Source: Plantago elongata
Taxonomy: Eukaryota > Streptophyta > Magnoliopsida > Lamiales > Plantaginaceae
Length of the DNA: 33,274 nucleotides
Reading direction: 5' to 3'
Assembly (NCBI GenBank): GCA_036897095.1
Contig: JAYMSP010001333.1
Location: 1 to 33,274 of the forward strand
Made by a program: the position numbers and the translations under genes. The notes beneath the pieces are model-generated. The model saw only the letters and a program-made list of their open reading frames with translations. It did no database searches and was not told the origin of the DNA. Shown here in pieces: positions 9,313 to 18,585 of this stretch (within the stretch, counting starts at the first letter, position 1; each line of letters begins with the position of its first letter).

Positions 9313-9672
9313 TGATACAGCGTGTGTGGACACGCAAGGAAGAACGATAATTCAAAGCCTCGTTGAACCAGTAGGATACCAAAGAATTGACATATTTGAG
9401 AGAAAACCCTCGATTTTTTATTCAATAATCAACTAAATTGTCTTCTCACAATAACCACCAAGTACTTAAATAGATAAAACTCCTAATCAAATCCTAATCA
9501 ACTATGGACTTCTAAAAGGATAATACCAAATCATAATTAACTAAGAGTAAGGATAATACTAAATTCTAATTAATTAAGAAGAAGGAAAATATCAAATACT
9601 AATTAACTAAGAAAAGGAAATATAATAAACTGTAAATATTTCCATGGAGGTTTCCATATTCGATCCGCATCA
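9313..9672 (-). mobile_element. LTR of nested retrotransposon, left copy (3' LTR)
   Basis: This 360-bp terminal repeat starts TGATAC and ends GCATCA. It aligns end to end with the right copy at 10517-10979 once the SINE there is removed. A hand count gives about 30 differences, roughly 8 percent, so the insertion is old. The base block before it is CTGCG and the block after the right copy is ATGCG: a 5-bp target duplication with one change. The element is oriented on the minus strand, so this is its 3' LTR. Confidence 0.88.
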
Positions 9673-10516
9673 TACTCTCCAGGGCAGAAAAGATTCGTCC
9701 TCGAATCATAAGCCGTGTCATTCTTTCCTCTATCAAACACATGCCGGACATCGTCAATAAATTGTAACACACATATGACGTGTGATAACGATAGATCCAT
9801 CTTCGTCTTTCATGAGTTCTTCTTTCACTTTCAAAGGATTTTTGCCGCTTTTCAGTACATCAAAACAATCGGGTATCAACACCATCACCTGGAGAATCAT
9901 CTTACGAATCCAACGAGACTGACCACGCTCTGATCCGACGTTAGACGCACCATCACGCGCAGGAACACTTCGGCTGCACAATACCTCCTTCTGGCACATG
10001 AACTGCACTCGCCAGCATGATGTTTGTTATTCCGGGCTATTTTATGGTCCATTTTGCACGATTCTTTGGTCAACTCGACCTGAATCAACTCCTATTTGAT
10101 CCCAAACTATCAAAGCATTGTTGTTTCGTTCTAAATCTTCAAATACATCCCATATCGGTTCACCATCCCAATTTGCAGATTTATTATCGTTTTCCACATC
10201 GAACGTAAATAAATCTTTCAAATCATATGAAAATTTGAAAAGGATTACCTTTTCGGATAATTCTGAAAATTCTTCAAAACACTGATATTGAGGCTCGAAG
10301 AAGTTTTTACGAGCACATCGATCACGAGGTGGCTTATTGAAGAATTCATCCACTAGGTGTGACAATTGTTCAATCTGTTGTCGCAGATCGTGAGTATCCC
10401 TCCACAAACTGGCATAACCAAACTGGGTACAATTGTTGGCAATCGGGCACAATTGTTGGCTCTCCTCTATCTCTCGAACGACATGACTCATGGTCGGCTG
10501 GAAGCTGATAACAACT
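9673..10516 (-). mobile_element. Internal region of a deleted LTR retrotransposon
   Basis: Only 844 bp separate the two LTRs, far less than an autonomous element needs. On the minus strand, just inside the 5' LTR, TTGTTATCAGCTTCCAG resembles the initiator-Met tRNA primer-binding site (TGGTATCAGA). An open frame begins 25 nt into the internal region. At the other end, minus-strand 9673-9800 reads YDSRTNLFCPGEYDAD, similar to the extreme C-terminus of plant Ty3/gypsy polyproteins, followed by purine-rich GGAGAGTA at the LTR edge. Protease, reverse transcriptase and integrase are absent. It is best read as an internally deleted Ty3/gypsy-type derivative; the superfamily is inferred from the short C-terminal match. 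Confidence 0.7.
10042..10491 (-). CDS. Retrotransposon N-terminal ORF (gag-like), non-functional remnant
   Basis: A 149-residue frame begins 25 nt after the 5' LTR and right behind the primer-binding-site-like sequence, where gag normally starts. The N-terminal part (MSHVVREIEESQQL, then RDTHDLRQQIEQLSHLVDEF) is predicted helical and resembles the leader of plant gag proteins. The rest is acidic and aromatic (CFEEFSEL, WDGEPIWDVFEDLERN). No zinc knuckle or capsid core was recognised. Gag assignment rests on position rather than on a domain match. An overlapping frame at 9754-10008 may be its degraded continuation. Confidence 0.45.
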   Translation of the reverse strand: MSHVVREIEESQQLCPIANNCTQFGYASLWRDTHDLRQQIEQLSHLVDEFFNKPPRDRCARKNFFEPQYQCFEEFSELSEKVILFKFSYDLKDLFTFDVENDNKSANWDGEPIWDVFEDLERNNNALIVWDQIGVDSGRVDQRIVQNGP

Positions 10517-10979
10517 TGATGTAGCGTGCATGGACAAGCAAGGAAGAACGATTATTCAAACCTTCACTTTTTTTAAATGGCTAAAGGGTGACTCGGACCT
10601 CCGACCTATTGGTTGGAGGTGAAGCGTCCTACCAACTAACTTGCGCTTTGTTGTCTAATTCAAAGCTTTGTTGATCCAGCAGTATACCGAAGAATTGACA
10701 TATTTGAGAGAAAACCCTCGATTCTTTATTAAATAATCAACTAAATTGTCTTCTAACAATAACCACCAACTACTTAAATAGATAAAACTCATAATTAAAT
10801 CCTAATCAACTATGAACTTCTAAAAGGATAATACCAAATCATAATTAACTGAGAATAAGAATAATACCAAATTCTAATTAACTAAGAAGAAGGAAAATAT
10901 CAAATACTAATTAACTAAGAAAAGGAAATGCAATAAACTGTAAATATTCCATGGAGGTTTCCGTATTCGGTCCACATCA
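10517..10979 (-). mobile_element. LTR of nested retrotransposon, right copy (5' LTR), SINE-interrupted
   Basis: Starts TGATGT and ends ACATCA, a perfect 6-bp terminal inverted repeat. It is 463 bp long; removing the 97-bp SINE and its 7-bp target duplication leaves 359 bp, matching the 360-bp left copy. It is the 5' LTR of the minus-strand element. Confidence 0.88.
10561..10657 (-). mobile_element. tRNA-derived SINE inside the LTR
   Basis: A 97-bp insert is flanked by ATTCAAA on both sides (10554-10560 and 10658-10664). The left LTR has ATTCAAA once at the same place, so this is a filled/empty site pair. Read on the minus strand it starts ACAACAAAGCGCAAGTTAG, continues AGTTGGTAGGACGCTTCACC (A-box-like), then GGAGGTCCGAGTCACC (B-box-like), and ends TTTAGCCATTTAAAAAAA. 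The same order is found on the plus strand at 20731-20820. The tRNA-like promoter and A-rich tail identify a SINE. It is unusually short and has almost no tRNA-unrelated body. Confidence 0.85.
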
Positions 10980-13246
10980 ATGCGTAGGGCACCTTACTTA
11001 AGACTTGTAGAGAATTTGAAGCAAGAATATTGCGCTTCTATTCGAATTTGGTTGGCAGGGCGGCTCCTTGGCATGAAGGGATCGACATTGATGCATTGTG
11101 AGTGGGGAAGCAGCTGGGGTATGAGGATCGCACCTAGTTGATCCGGCCAGTTTCTCACTCGGGGGTGGATGTTGCTCTAAAAGACATTGGGGATTTAAAA
11201 GCTCCATGAGTGGATGGTTTTAATGCCTTCTTCTTCAAGAAGGCCTTGCCTACGACCGGAAGAGATGTATATGATGCGGTAGTGGATTTCTTCAGCAATT
11301 CCGTACTTTACCCAGAAGCGGTTACGTTGAAGGATATGAGACTGATTGTTTGTTGTACAATTGTTTATAAGATCATCTCCAAGATATTAACTGCACGATT
11401 GGGTAAGGTGATTAACAACATTGTAGACTATTGCCAATCTGCCTTCTTACTAGGCATGCTCATTCATGACAATATCCTGCTTGCGCAAGAACTTGTTAAA
11501 GGTTATGTGCGGAAAGGCATATCCCGAGATGTATGATACAGATGGATTTACATAAGGCTTATGACACGGTGGAATGGGGAGCACTAGAGATTATTCTTCG
11601 AGAACTTGGCTTTCCGGAGTTATTTGTCGATTGGATTATGGCATGTGTAAAGTCGGTGTCCTACATATATTTGATTATGGTGTATTATCAAAGCTGTTAA
11701 AAGTGCAACGGGGATTGAGATAGGGGGATCCGCTCTCACCTTACTTGTTTGTGCTAGTAATGGAATATTTCCATTGATGCTTACAGAAACTAAGGCATCT
11801 ACCTGACTTCAACTTCCACAAAGTGTGAGAAACTTCATATTACTAACATGTGCATTGCAGACGATCTCATGCTCTTCTCACGTGGTGATACATGCTCGGT
11901 CCGGCTTCTAATGTCACTGATTTAGGCCTTCTTGGATGCTACGGGCCTCAAGGAAAGCTTGGCAAAGACAAAGGTCTTCTTTGGAGGACTTTCGGCAGCG
12001 GACCTGGCGCGAATTAGTGCTACCTCTCCCTATTCGATATCTTGGTGTTCCCTTATCTCACCGGAGACTGAGTGCAGCTCAGTACCAGCCTCTTATTGAT
12101 CGCGGATTGTAGGACGGGTTTCTCATTGGTCCATGAGATTATTGAGTTATGCTGGACGGGAGCAGCTTATCCGTAGTGTTATCACATCGATTACACCTTA
12201 CTGGCTCTAGGTTTTCCCTTTCCCAAACAAGATCCTGGAGCATATTCAACGTATTTGTCGAAGCTTCCTATGGAGCGGTAAAGATGACAACTACCGCAAG
12301 GCATTAGTCTCATGGGAACAAGTCTGTGCTCCTCGTAGTTGTGGAGGATTGAACATCATCTCCCTCCCATAATGTAATAGCTCTGATCTGCAAGCTTTTA
12401 TGGAAAATCCAAACGAAGGCGGACTCGCTATGGGTCTGATGGATTCATAATTACTACATCAAGACTCAACCTGTTGAGCACTAGGTGGCTCCGATGTGTA
12501 GCTCTTCGATTATAAAAGTGATGATCCAATTGCGTGTACGGGTCCAAGATTATCTGGAGTGGTTAGGCCAGCTCGATCTGCCACGATTCCAAGTTCGCAA
12601 GCTCTATGGTTTCTTCCGGGGGCATATGGAGAAGGTGGAATGGTGTGATTTGATTATTAGGAATCTAGCTCGGCCAAAGGCGTGATTTATTCTATGGTTG
12701 GCATTGCATAGGCGACTAGCTACAAAAGATCGACTTGCAGGGTTTGGCATTGAGACGGATGGTCAGTGCATGTTTTGTAATCAGCCGGAGTCCATTGATA
12801 ACTTGTTCTTTCAGTGTCCCATTACATTTTCAATCATGAGGCGTTCATTGAATTGGATGCAAATGGCGACCCTACAAATAAATACATGGCAGCAACTCCT
12901 CTGGTGGAGTCGTCGGTGTGCAAAGGGAAAGGGACAAAGTGCCTATGCATTTAGAGTATTGATGGCAGAAACAATATATCACGTCTGGGCGGTTAGAAAT
13001 GTGATCATATTCTAGCCCTTGGGAACAACAAGAAGTATTCCGCTCGATTACGCATTTAGTTCGGCTCCGGTGCAGGTCGGGGAAGTTGGCAGAGTTGATT
13101 TCAAAATTCATAGATTAGTAGTTTATTTTCTTTTGTTATTTTTGTTACATAGCTAGTGTTGGGCTTGGAGTTGATTAACCCTTAAATGTACTAACATTGT
13201 TTTGGAGTAATAAGACAAGTTCTATCGTTCCCAAAAAAAAAAAAAA
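10980..13246 (+). mobile_element. LINE retrotransposon, 3' part (reverse transcriptase, zf-RVT, poly-A)
   Basis: This continues the LINE broken at 9313. Positions 11210-11330 carry the segment before RT (DGFNAFFFKKALPTTGRDV). Positions 11340-11950 carry RT: ISKILTARLGKVI, YCQSAFLLG, QMDLHKAYDTVEW and, at 11851-11880, CIADDLMLFS, the catalytic FADD box with F changed to I. Downstream, RYLGVPLSHRRLSAAQY and GREQLIRSVI lead into the zf-RVT domain (12485-13015: LWLALHRRLATKDRL, CMFCNQPESIDNLFFQC), with the zinc-binding C..C and H/C positions visible. Many stops and frameshifts make it inactive. A run of 14 A at 13233-13246 marks the 3' end, fixing plus-strand orientation. Confidence 0.9.
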
Positions 13247-14620
13247 TCAGCATGAATATAGAAGGCACTAAAAACATAGTTCAACTGTACAAGCATATAT
13301 CAATCCTTCAACAAACCTCATAAACTTTAAAGTAATAAATACAAGTGAAAATCTAAATTAGAATTAGGTTATATTAATTGTTAACTAGCTTTCTAAAGTA
13401 CAAGAGTGAATGTACGTTAATGTAAAGTAAGAGGTGCAGAGTTCGATTCTTGGTGGGGGCATAAGGTGGTTTATGAATAGAGCTGGAATGGGAAGGAGGA
13501 GGTGTAGCGTTTGATTCATGATGGAGGCATAAGTTGATTTAGATGTAGGAGGAGGTGTAGAGTTCGATCCGTGGTGGAGGCAGGTGGTTTAGATGTAAAG
13601 TGTGGTGATGGTATATGTGTGGTTGGTATAGTAGTAGTGATAGTTGTAATATTTGTAGTTTCAAAAACAAATTGTGAAAAGGGTTGAAGAGGGCTTCAAG
13701 CTGGCTGTTTCTTACTCACACACACAAAAACGCTTATATATTGGGGAAATTTTGCTCCAGCAACTAAGTCGGGTGTATTATTCTAAGAAAAATGATGTAT
13801 TATAAAGTGAAATGTAGAAAAACGTTGCATCATAGAGTGTAAATGTACAATTTTCACACCTAAATTGCTCATGTAGTGTGACGATATGCAATTTTTCATT
13901 GTATTATAGAGTACAGATGATATAACGATCGTTTTTAAAATTATTAATTCTTACTGGAATATGTATGATGAATATTGAACTATTAGAGTTTCACATGGGC
14001 TTAGTGTTAATGGACCATGAAAAAATAATTTGGGACAACTATTACAACAATATTAATTCTTCAGAAATCACCACCATCACTAGCTAATTTGCCTCTCCAA
14101 ACATTAGCAAATGAAGGATCAGTATTAGCTCAATCATGACACAATATCTTATGTCAGTACATGATGATTAGTAGTATAACACTATTAAGTTAATGACTTG
14201 ACAAAGTTTTTGTCAACACAATGTCATGTTTGGCATTATCATAAACAGGTCTATGGTTGTTAATCCTATGTCAGCCGGCTTACTCTCCCCTTGCCCATAC
14301 ATTATCTTAAAACCACTTAATTAGGAGCACAATATTAATTTTTAGTTATAAAAGAAACAGTCTTGTTCAACTACAATATTCAGACTTCTTCAATCTTTCA
14401 CAAAGATAATCATACTTAAGGGTTTGAAAATGAAATGCAACAAAAAATATTAGATTCTCCAAATCTTTGTTGATAATACACTAATCCAACACCACAACAA
14501 GGTCAATGAAACCTTTTCATCTCTAATCATTTCTTAATCTTCCATTGCAGTTTGTCAAATCAACATCCAAGGTTAATGCACATATACTCATCATGTTCTT
14601 TTAAACAATTTAACCAACTC
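13247..14620. other. Intergenic stretch upstream of the VUP-like gene
   Basis: No gene is seen. It contains the B-box-like repeat at 13430-13580 and then AT-rich sequence that presumably includes the distal promoter of the gene starting at 14742. Nothing else stands out. Confidence 0.5.
13430..13580. repeat. Three imperfect repeats carrying GAGTTCGATTC
   Basis: Three related units start near 13431, 13500 and 13553. Each reads GAGGTG(C/T)AG(A/C)GTT(C/T)GAT, followed by a GGTGG- or GATGG-type block, GAGGC/GGGGC and G(G/T)TG(G/A)TTT. Spacing is about 68 and 54 bp. The first and third contain GTTCGATTC or GTTCGATCC, which fit the internal B-box consensus of tRNA-type promoters. No A box or tRNA fold is present, so no RNA gene is claimed. 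Confidence 0.6.
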
Positions 14621-14625
14621 TTCAC

Positions 14626-14633
14626 TATATATA
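14626..14633 (+). promoter_or_regulatory. TATA box of the VUP-like gene
   Basis: TATATATA in the context CACTATATATACACAACACC, 109 nt before the ATG at 14742. This is the expected spacing for a plant core promoter with a leader of roughly 80 nt, in CT-rich sequence. Confidence 0.6.
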
Positions 14634-14741
14634 CACAACACCGTACTTGCATTTTCTCATTGCTTCTTCTTCACTTATCATAACTAATCATCATCATCTC
14701 TTATCTTGTTAATTGCCTCTTATCTACATATACATAAAGAT

Positions 14742-15477
14742 ATGGAGAATATATATAGTGGTAATCATGATGATGTAAAGATGAATGATATTCCTGAAGA
14801 AAGTAGCTGGACTTTCTACATTCAAGAGTTCATGCATGATCATGATCAATCTAATTACTCTTCTGATTGTGAAACTCCATCTCTAGTTTCCGATGCTGCT
14901 TCTTCGCCGTTGAAAAAGTTCAAGAATTTAAACGTAGGATTCTCATCCGGTAAAACCAATAGTAGGATCAAGGTTATGGCTAAACAGAACAGTTTCAAGA
15001 AGCAGAAGAACACAGCTGTTATTCCTGTTTTGGATCTTGAGTTGGAAGACACAGCAAGTTCTCCTGTAAATAGCCCCAGGGTATTTTTCGTTTTCTTTCT
15101 CCGTCTCCATCTTCTCTGACTCGTACAAATGCTACATTATCATGATAGATAGTCTGATACATGTTATATGTGATAATTTATATGATGAATTCTAACCTTT
15201 TCTAATTGTGTTTACGCCTTTTTGGTTCAGCAGGTATCATATATGAGCCAGTTCATGAAAGACAAGGGTAAACTGGATTTTGCGGAGGTAAATCCTATTC
15301 ATTGCAACATGAGTTGGTTAAATTATCCGCAGTCTGCATTGATTTTCTTGATTCTAACATGGCAATGTCTTGTGTTTTCAGGTGAAGAGGAATATATTTG
15401 CGAAGCGTGAAATGGTTGCTGTTGACAAGGAACCTGCCTTCACAGTCACAGACTTGAAGAAAAGGGCTTCTATGTAG
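14742..15477 (+). CDS. Vascular-related unknown protein (VUP)-like, three exons
   Basis: Exons are 14742-15080, 15234-15287 and 15382-15477; all junctions are phase 0 and the product is 163 residues. Splice sites are AGG|GTATTT, TTCAGCAG|GTATC, GAG|GTAAAT and TTTTCAG|GTGAAG. The first acceptor is a tandem NAGNAG (TTCAGCAG), so a form with one extra Gln is possible. Near the N-terminus EESSWTFYIQEFMHD fits the EESGWT-YFEDF motif of plant VUP proteins, followed by SLVSDAASSPLKKF and LEDTASSPVNSPR. VUP proteins are small plant-specific proteins linked to vascular development and hormone responses; biochemical function is unknown. No signal peptide or membrane segment is present, and basic KKF/KKQK clusters suggest nuclear or cytosolic location. 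Family assignment is by motif memory. The neighbour at 15984 converges on it. Confidence 0.7.
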
Positions 15478-15593
15478 GACTTCTGTTTGTATTGTCAATT
15501 TGCTTTGCTTCAAATATTACAAATAGTTACATAGAATCAGGTCAAAACTTGTATCTTCTTGCACCAGGATAAAGGAGATTGCAACATCAATTT

Positions 15594-15599
15594 AATAAA
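15594..15599 (+). terminator. Poly-A signal of the VUP-like gene
   Basis: AATAAA lies 117 nt after the stop codon at 15477, a normal distance for a plant 3' untranslated region. Confidence 0.45.
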
Positions 15600-15870
15600 A
15601 CATTTATCCGATGGCATACATGTTCGTAAATGTATGCGTATTCCATGTAAACAAAAGCTAGTTGTAAATGTCAGAGTATATGTTTATACACATCAATCAT
15701 ACATGACTTTTACTAAATTGCTGCTGTGTATCATATATTTGTAAACTAAGGTCTCATGTTCTGGAACTCGGTGAAGTAGCAAGTTAAAGTACCTGACTAT
15801 ATAAAGAATCTAATTTTATAGATAAGGTGCGTCTGTCTATGAAGATAAGCAAAAATGACAAAATGCTCAT

Positions 15871-15876
15871 TTTATT
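15871..15876 (-). terminator. Poly-A signal of the coiled-coil gene
   Basis: AATAAA on the minus strand lies about 110 nt past the stop at 15984. The two convergent genes therefore end about 270 bp apart. Confidence 0.45.
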
Positions 15877-15983
15877 CATCATTCTAAGAGCAAAACTGAC
15901 TACTTCTACACCAGTGGTCAAAGCTAAAGATTCCAGAACTACCAAAAAGAAAAGTAAAAAAAAAAAGATGATGCCTTTGCCTC

Positions 15984-18502
15984 TTACTTTCTGTACCTTT
16001 GTCTTGTGCTGGAATACTTCTCAGGGGTCTGCAAAGGTAAACCTGTTCTACTGCTTTGTCTTGTTAAAGGTGATGGTGCATTTTCAATATCCCTTAAAGG
16101 TGAACGTTCCTTTCCTATTTTGCTGTTTCCGTATATTTTCACTCTCCGGCTACCCCCAACTTCATCAGTTGTATGGTGATTCTCTTTCAGACGACATATA
16201 AGCATCCGCTTCTCTTTTGCGAGTTGCTTTCCTAAAGTAATTGGTGGTGAGCTTTTTGTTGGTGCTGTTCCCTTGCTCTCATCTCCCATTGCATTGCAAG
16301 TATTCTCATCAATATCATGATTATTTTCCTTGAACCGAAAACTTGATAGCAACTTTTCCTTTCGAAGTTGTTTTCCCAAAGGAGCCGTAGGCAAATGTGG
16401 CAATGGAGTCACGACATCTCTGCTACGAATTGAACATAATTCCTGTTTCGACCGTTGAAGCTCTTCTTTAGCTACAGATAGTTCAAGTTGCAACTTATCT
16501 GCCCTGTCTTCACAACTTAGAGCTTTATCTCTCCATTCTTCCACCTAACCAAAGATAAATGTGATCTATGTAAGCGCTGAAAGATATCAAGTCCAGAACA
16601 TTCAAAAGTAATGTTCTTTCTTACAGTGTGTCTAAGGGATTGGATTTCGTAATCTGAATTATGTGCTCGATTTTCCCAGTAATCACGTGACGTTTGAAGC
16701 TGTTCCATTTCGCCCCTAACCTGCCCCAACATATCTTGCATTTGGGACCATTGTTCTGTTTCGGCTCTCACCTGTTCCACGATCTTACGCACAATAGCCT
16801 TGCACCGTCCCGTGCACTTGTGCTCCTCTTGCTGCATTTGGTCCTGCTAGACACATAGATACATATTTACTTATAAATTCAACCCTAGTAAGCCCCCTTT
16901 TAAATCTCAAACATTTAAAATAGGAAATAGTCAACATTCAAATTGTGTTACAACACACTGATGTATTTTGAATCAAGAACTTGTTGACCAATAGATTCAA
17001 AATCTGTCAGACAGTTCCATAGGCACACATTCTGGTAGCCAATTCAGACATCATAAAAAAAAAAAAAGCATTAGAAGAACAGAGGCAGAATCATACATTG
17101 GATTTGGGACTGTGGTCCAACCAAACCTAACTTCTGTCATATTAACAACAACTCAACCAATGGTTTTTGGAAAGTGTGTAAAGAACCAAATTATCTTCTA
17201 CAATAATACAAACTATTTGCATACTAATACCAATAAACAATAGCAACACTTGCTCCAAAGAACTATTAGTAGCTTACTTTGCATGTACTTAAAAAGCTAA
17301 GCCAAATAATTAAACAAGCCGTATACTTTCCAAGTACAGTCCCATTTTGAAATCATACATATTTCAAAATCAAGGCAACATTTAACAAAGAAGAACCTTG
17401 TTTTTACTTGCCTGGTGGCCTGTCGAAAACTCGGAAAATTGATCGATTCGTTTGGAAATGGAAGCTGAGCTAGCTGCAGAACTGTTTGCTGTACTAGAAA
17501 GCATTGAACCATACTCTGCTTCAACTCTATCCAACATCCCTTTCGAAATCCCATCCATTTTCTTCTTCATCATCTCATTCATCTGCATATGCATATGCAA
17601 TTTTTGTCTTGAATGAACTAAATACATGATAGAAATGTAAGTATTGTACAAGCAGTTACATCAGTCGATTTATCAACATTGCGGCTTACATCGATCGACA
17701 AGTTCGATTCAGTGAGATCTCGACCGGGCAAGCCTCCAATCTTCTCCAATCTATGCTGCAAAATGCAAGCTTTCTTATCGAAATTACTGCAATTCGGAAC
17801 TTCACAGCCCTTCACTCTCGAACTCATCTGCAGTTCTTCCAACTTCACCGCTAAATCTTCGATTTCCTCCTCCAAAACCAAGTTCACGCTCTTCCCTTCA
17901 ACAATCTTCTTCCTCCCCTGTTACCATCACACAAACCAGTTTCAAGTATCAAAAGAAAAAACACAACTAGTACAAAATAAGGCCATAAATCAACAAATTG
18001 GACTGAGTAATGAAAAAGAATCGATCTTTCGTACCGAAACAAGAGTCTGAACAGCTGATTTAAGCGTCCTCTCCATCTTAACCCTGTTCCTCTCCAGCTT
18101 CTTCAAAGCAAACTCTCTCTCCATTCTCAGGAAATTACACTCAGCCCTCAAAATCTCAGCTTGAAACTTCCACTTCTCCTCCTCCAATACGCTTCCTCCC
18201 CTGTTATCATCACACTCTCCTAGCTCCTTACCCTCATCTTCCTCCACCCTTTCTCTCCTCTCGAGCATTTGTGAGTTGAAAAAAGCTACAGGGATTTCAT
18301 TTTCTTGATTGAAAAGGTTTTCTAGCTTATCCATTTTTCTAGATTGGTACTTTTCTTGAATCAGCAAAGGGTCACTGTTTCTGGATTTCCTAAGTTTCCG
18401 GCGAGTACGGCGGCTCCGGGGGAAATGGAGGATCTTGGGGCTGGGGGGTGGAGGAGTTGGATGGCGCCGGGAAGTTCTCCTTGATGCAGTTCTTGTTGAC
18501 AT
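15984..18502 (-). CDS. Golgin-like plant coiled-coil protein, five exons
   Basis: Exons in order are 18035-18502, 17660-17917, 17412-17582, 16625-16846 and 15984-16544. All junctions are phase 0 and the product is 559 residues. The N-terminus is basic and Ser/Pro-rich (RRTSRRHPTPPPPSPKI). Residues about 100-240 and 300-420 are coiled coil, with landmarks KWKFQAEILRAECNFLRME, ERTLKSAVQTLVS, LEEEIEDLAVKLEELQ, KGMLDRVEAEYGSMLSSTA, CTGRCKAIVRKIVEQVRAE and WSQMQDMLGQV. This order is that of an uncharacterised plant family often labelled golgin-like; function is unknown and a Golgi role is not shown. The C-terminal exon repeats a motif: GKQLRKEKLLSSFRFKEN (about 430) and GKQLAKEKRMLICRLKEN (about 478). 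Intron 3 must use a GC donor (CAG|GCAAGT); the nearby GT would shift the frame. The exon 4 acceptor is a NAGNAG (CTAGCAG). Confidence 0.85.
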
Positions 18503-18576
18503 TTTTGTTGCTCTGGTTTTCTTTGTGAAGAAGAAGATGAAGAGAGGGAATTTGAATTTAACGGTAGAGAGAGATT

Positions 18577-18584
18577 TATTTATA
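18577..18584 (-). promoter_or_regulatory. TATA box of the coiled-coil gene
   Basis: Minus-strand TATAAATA lies about 75 nt upstream of the ATG at 18502, followed by CTCTCTC, a common plant core-promoter and leader context. It predicts a short 5' leader of about 45 nt. Confidence 0.6.
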
Positions 18585-18585
18585 T

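Noticed and set aside
17679..18050. Plus-strand open frame of 123 codons
   Set aside because: Antisense shadow of exons 1-2 of the coiled-coil gene, whose minus-strand exons fit family motifs and splice phases.
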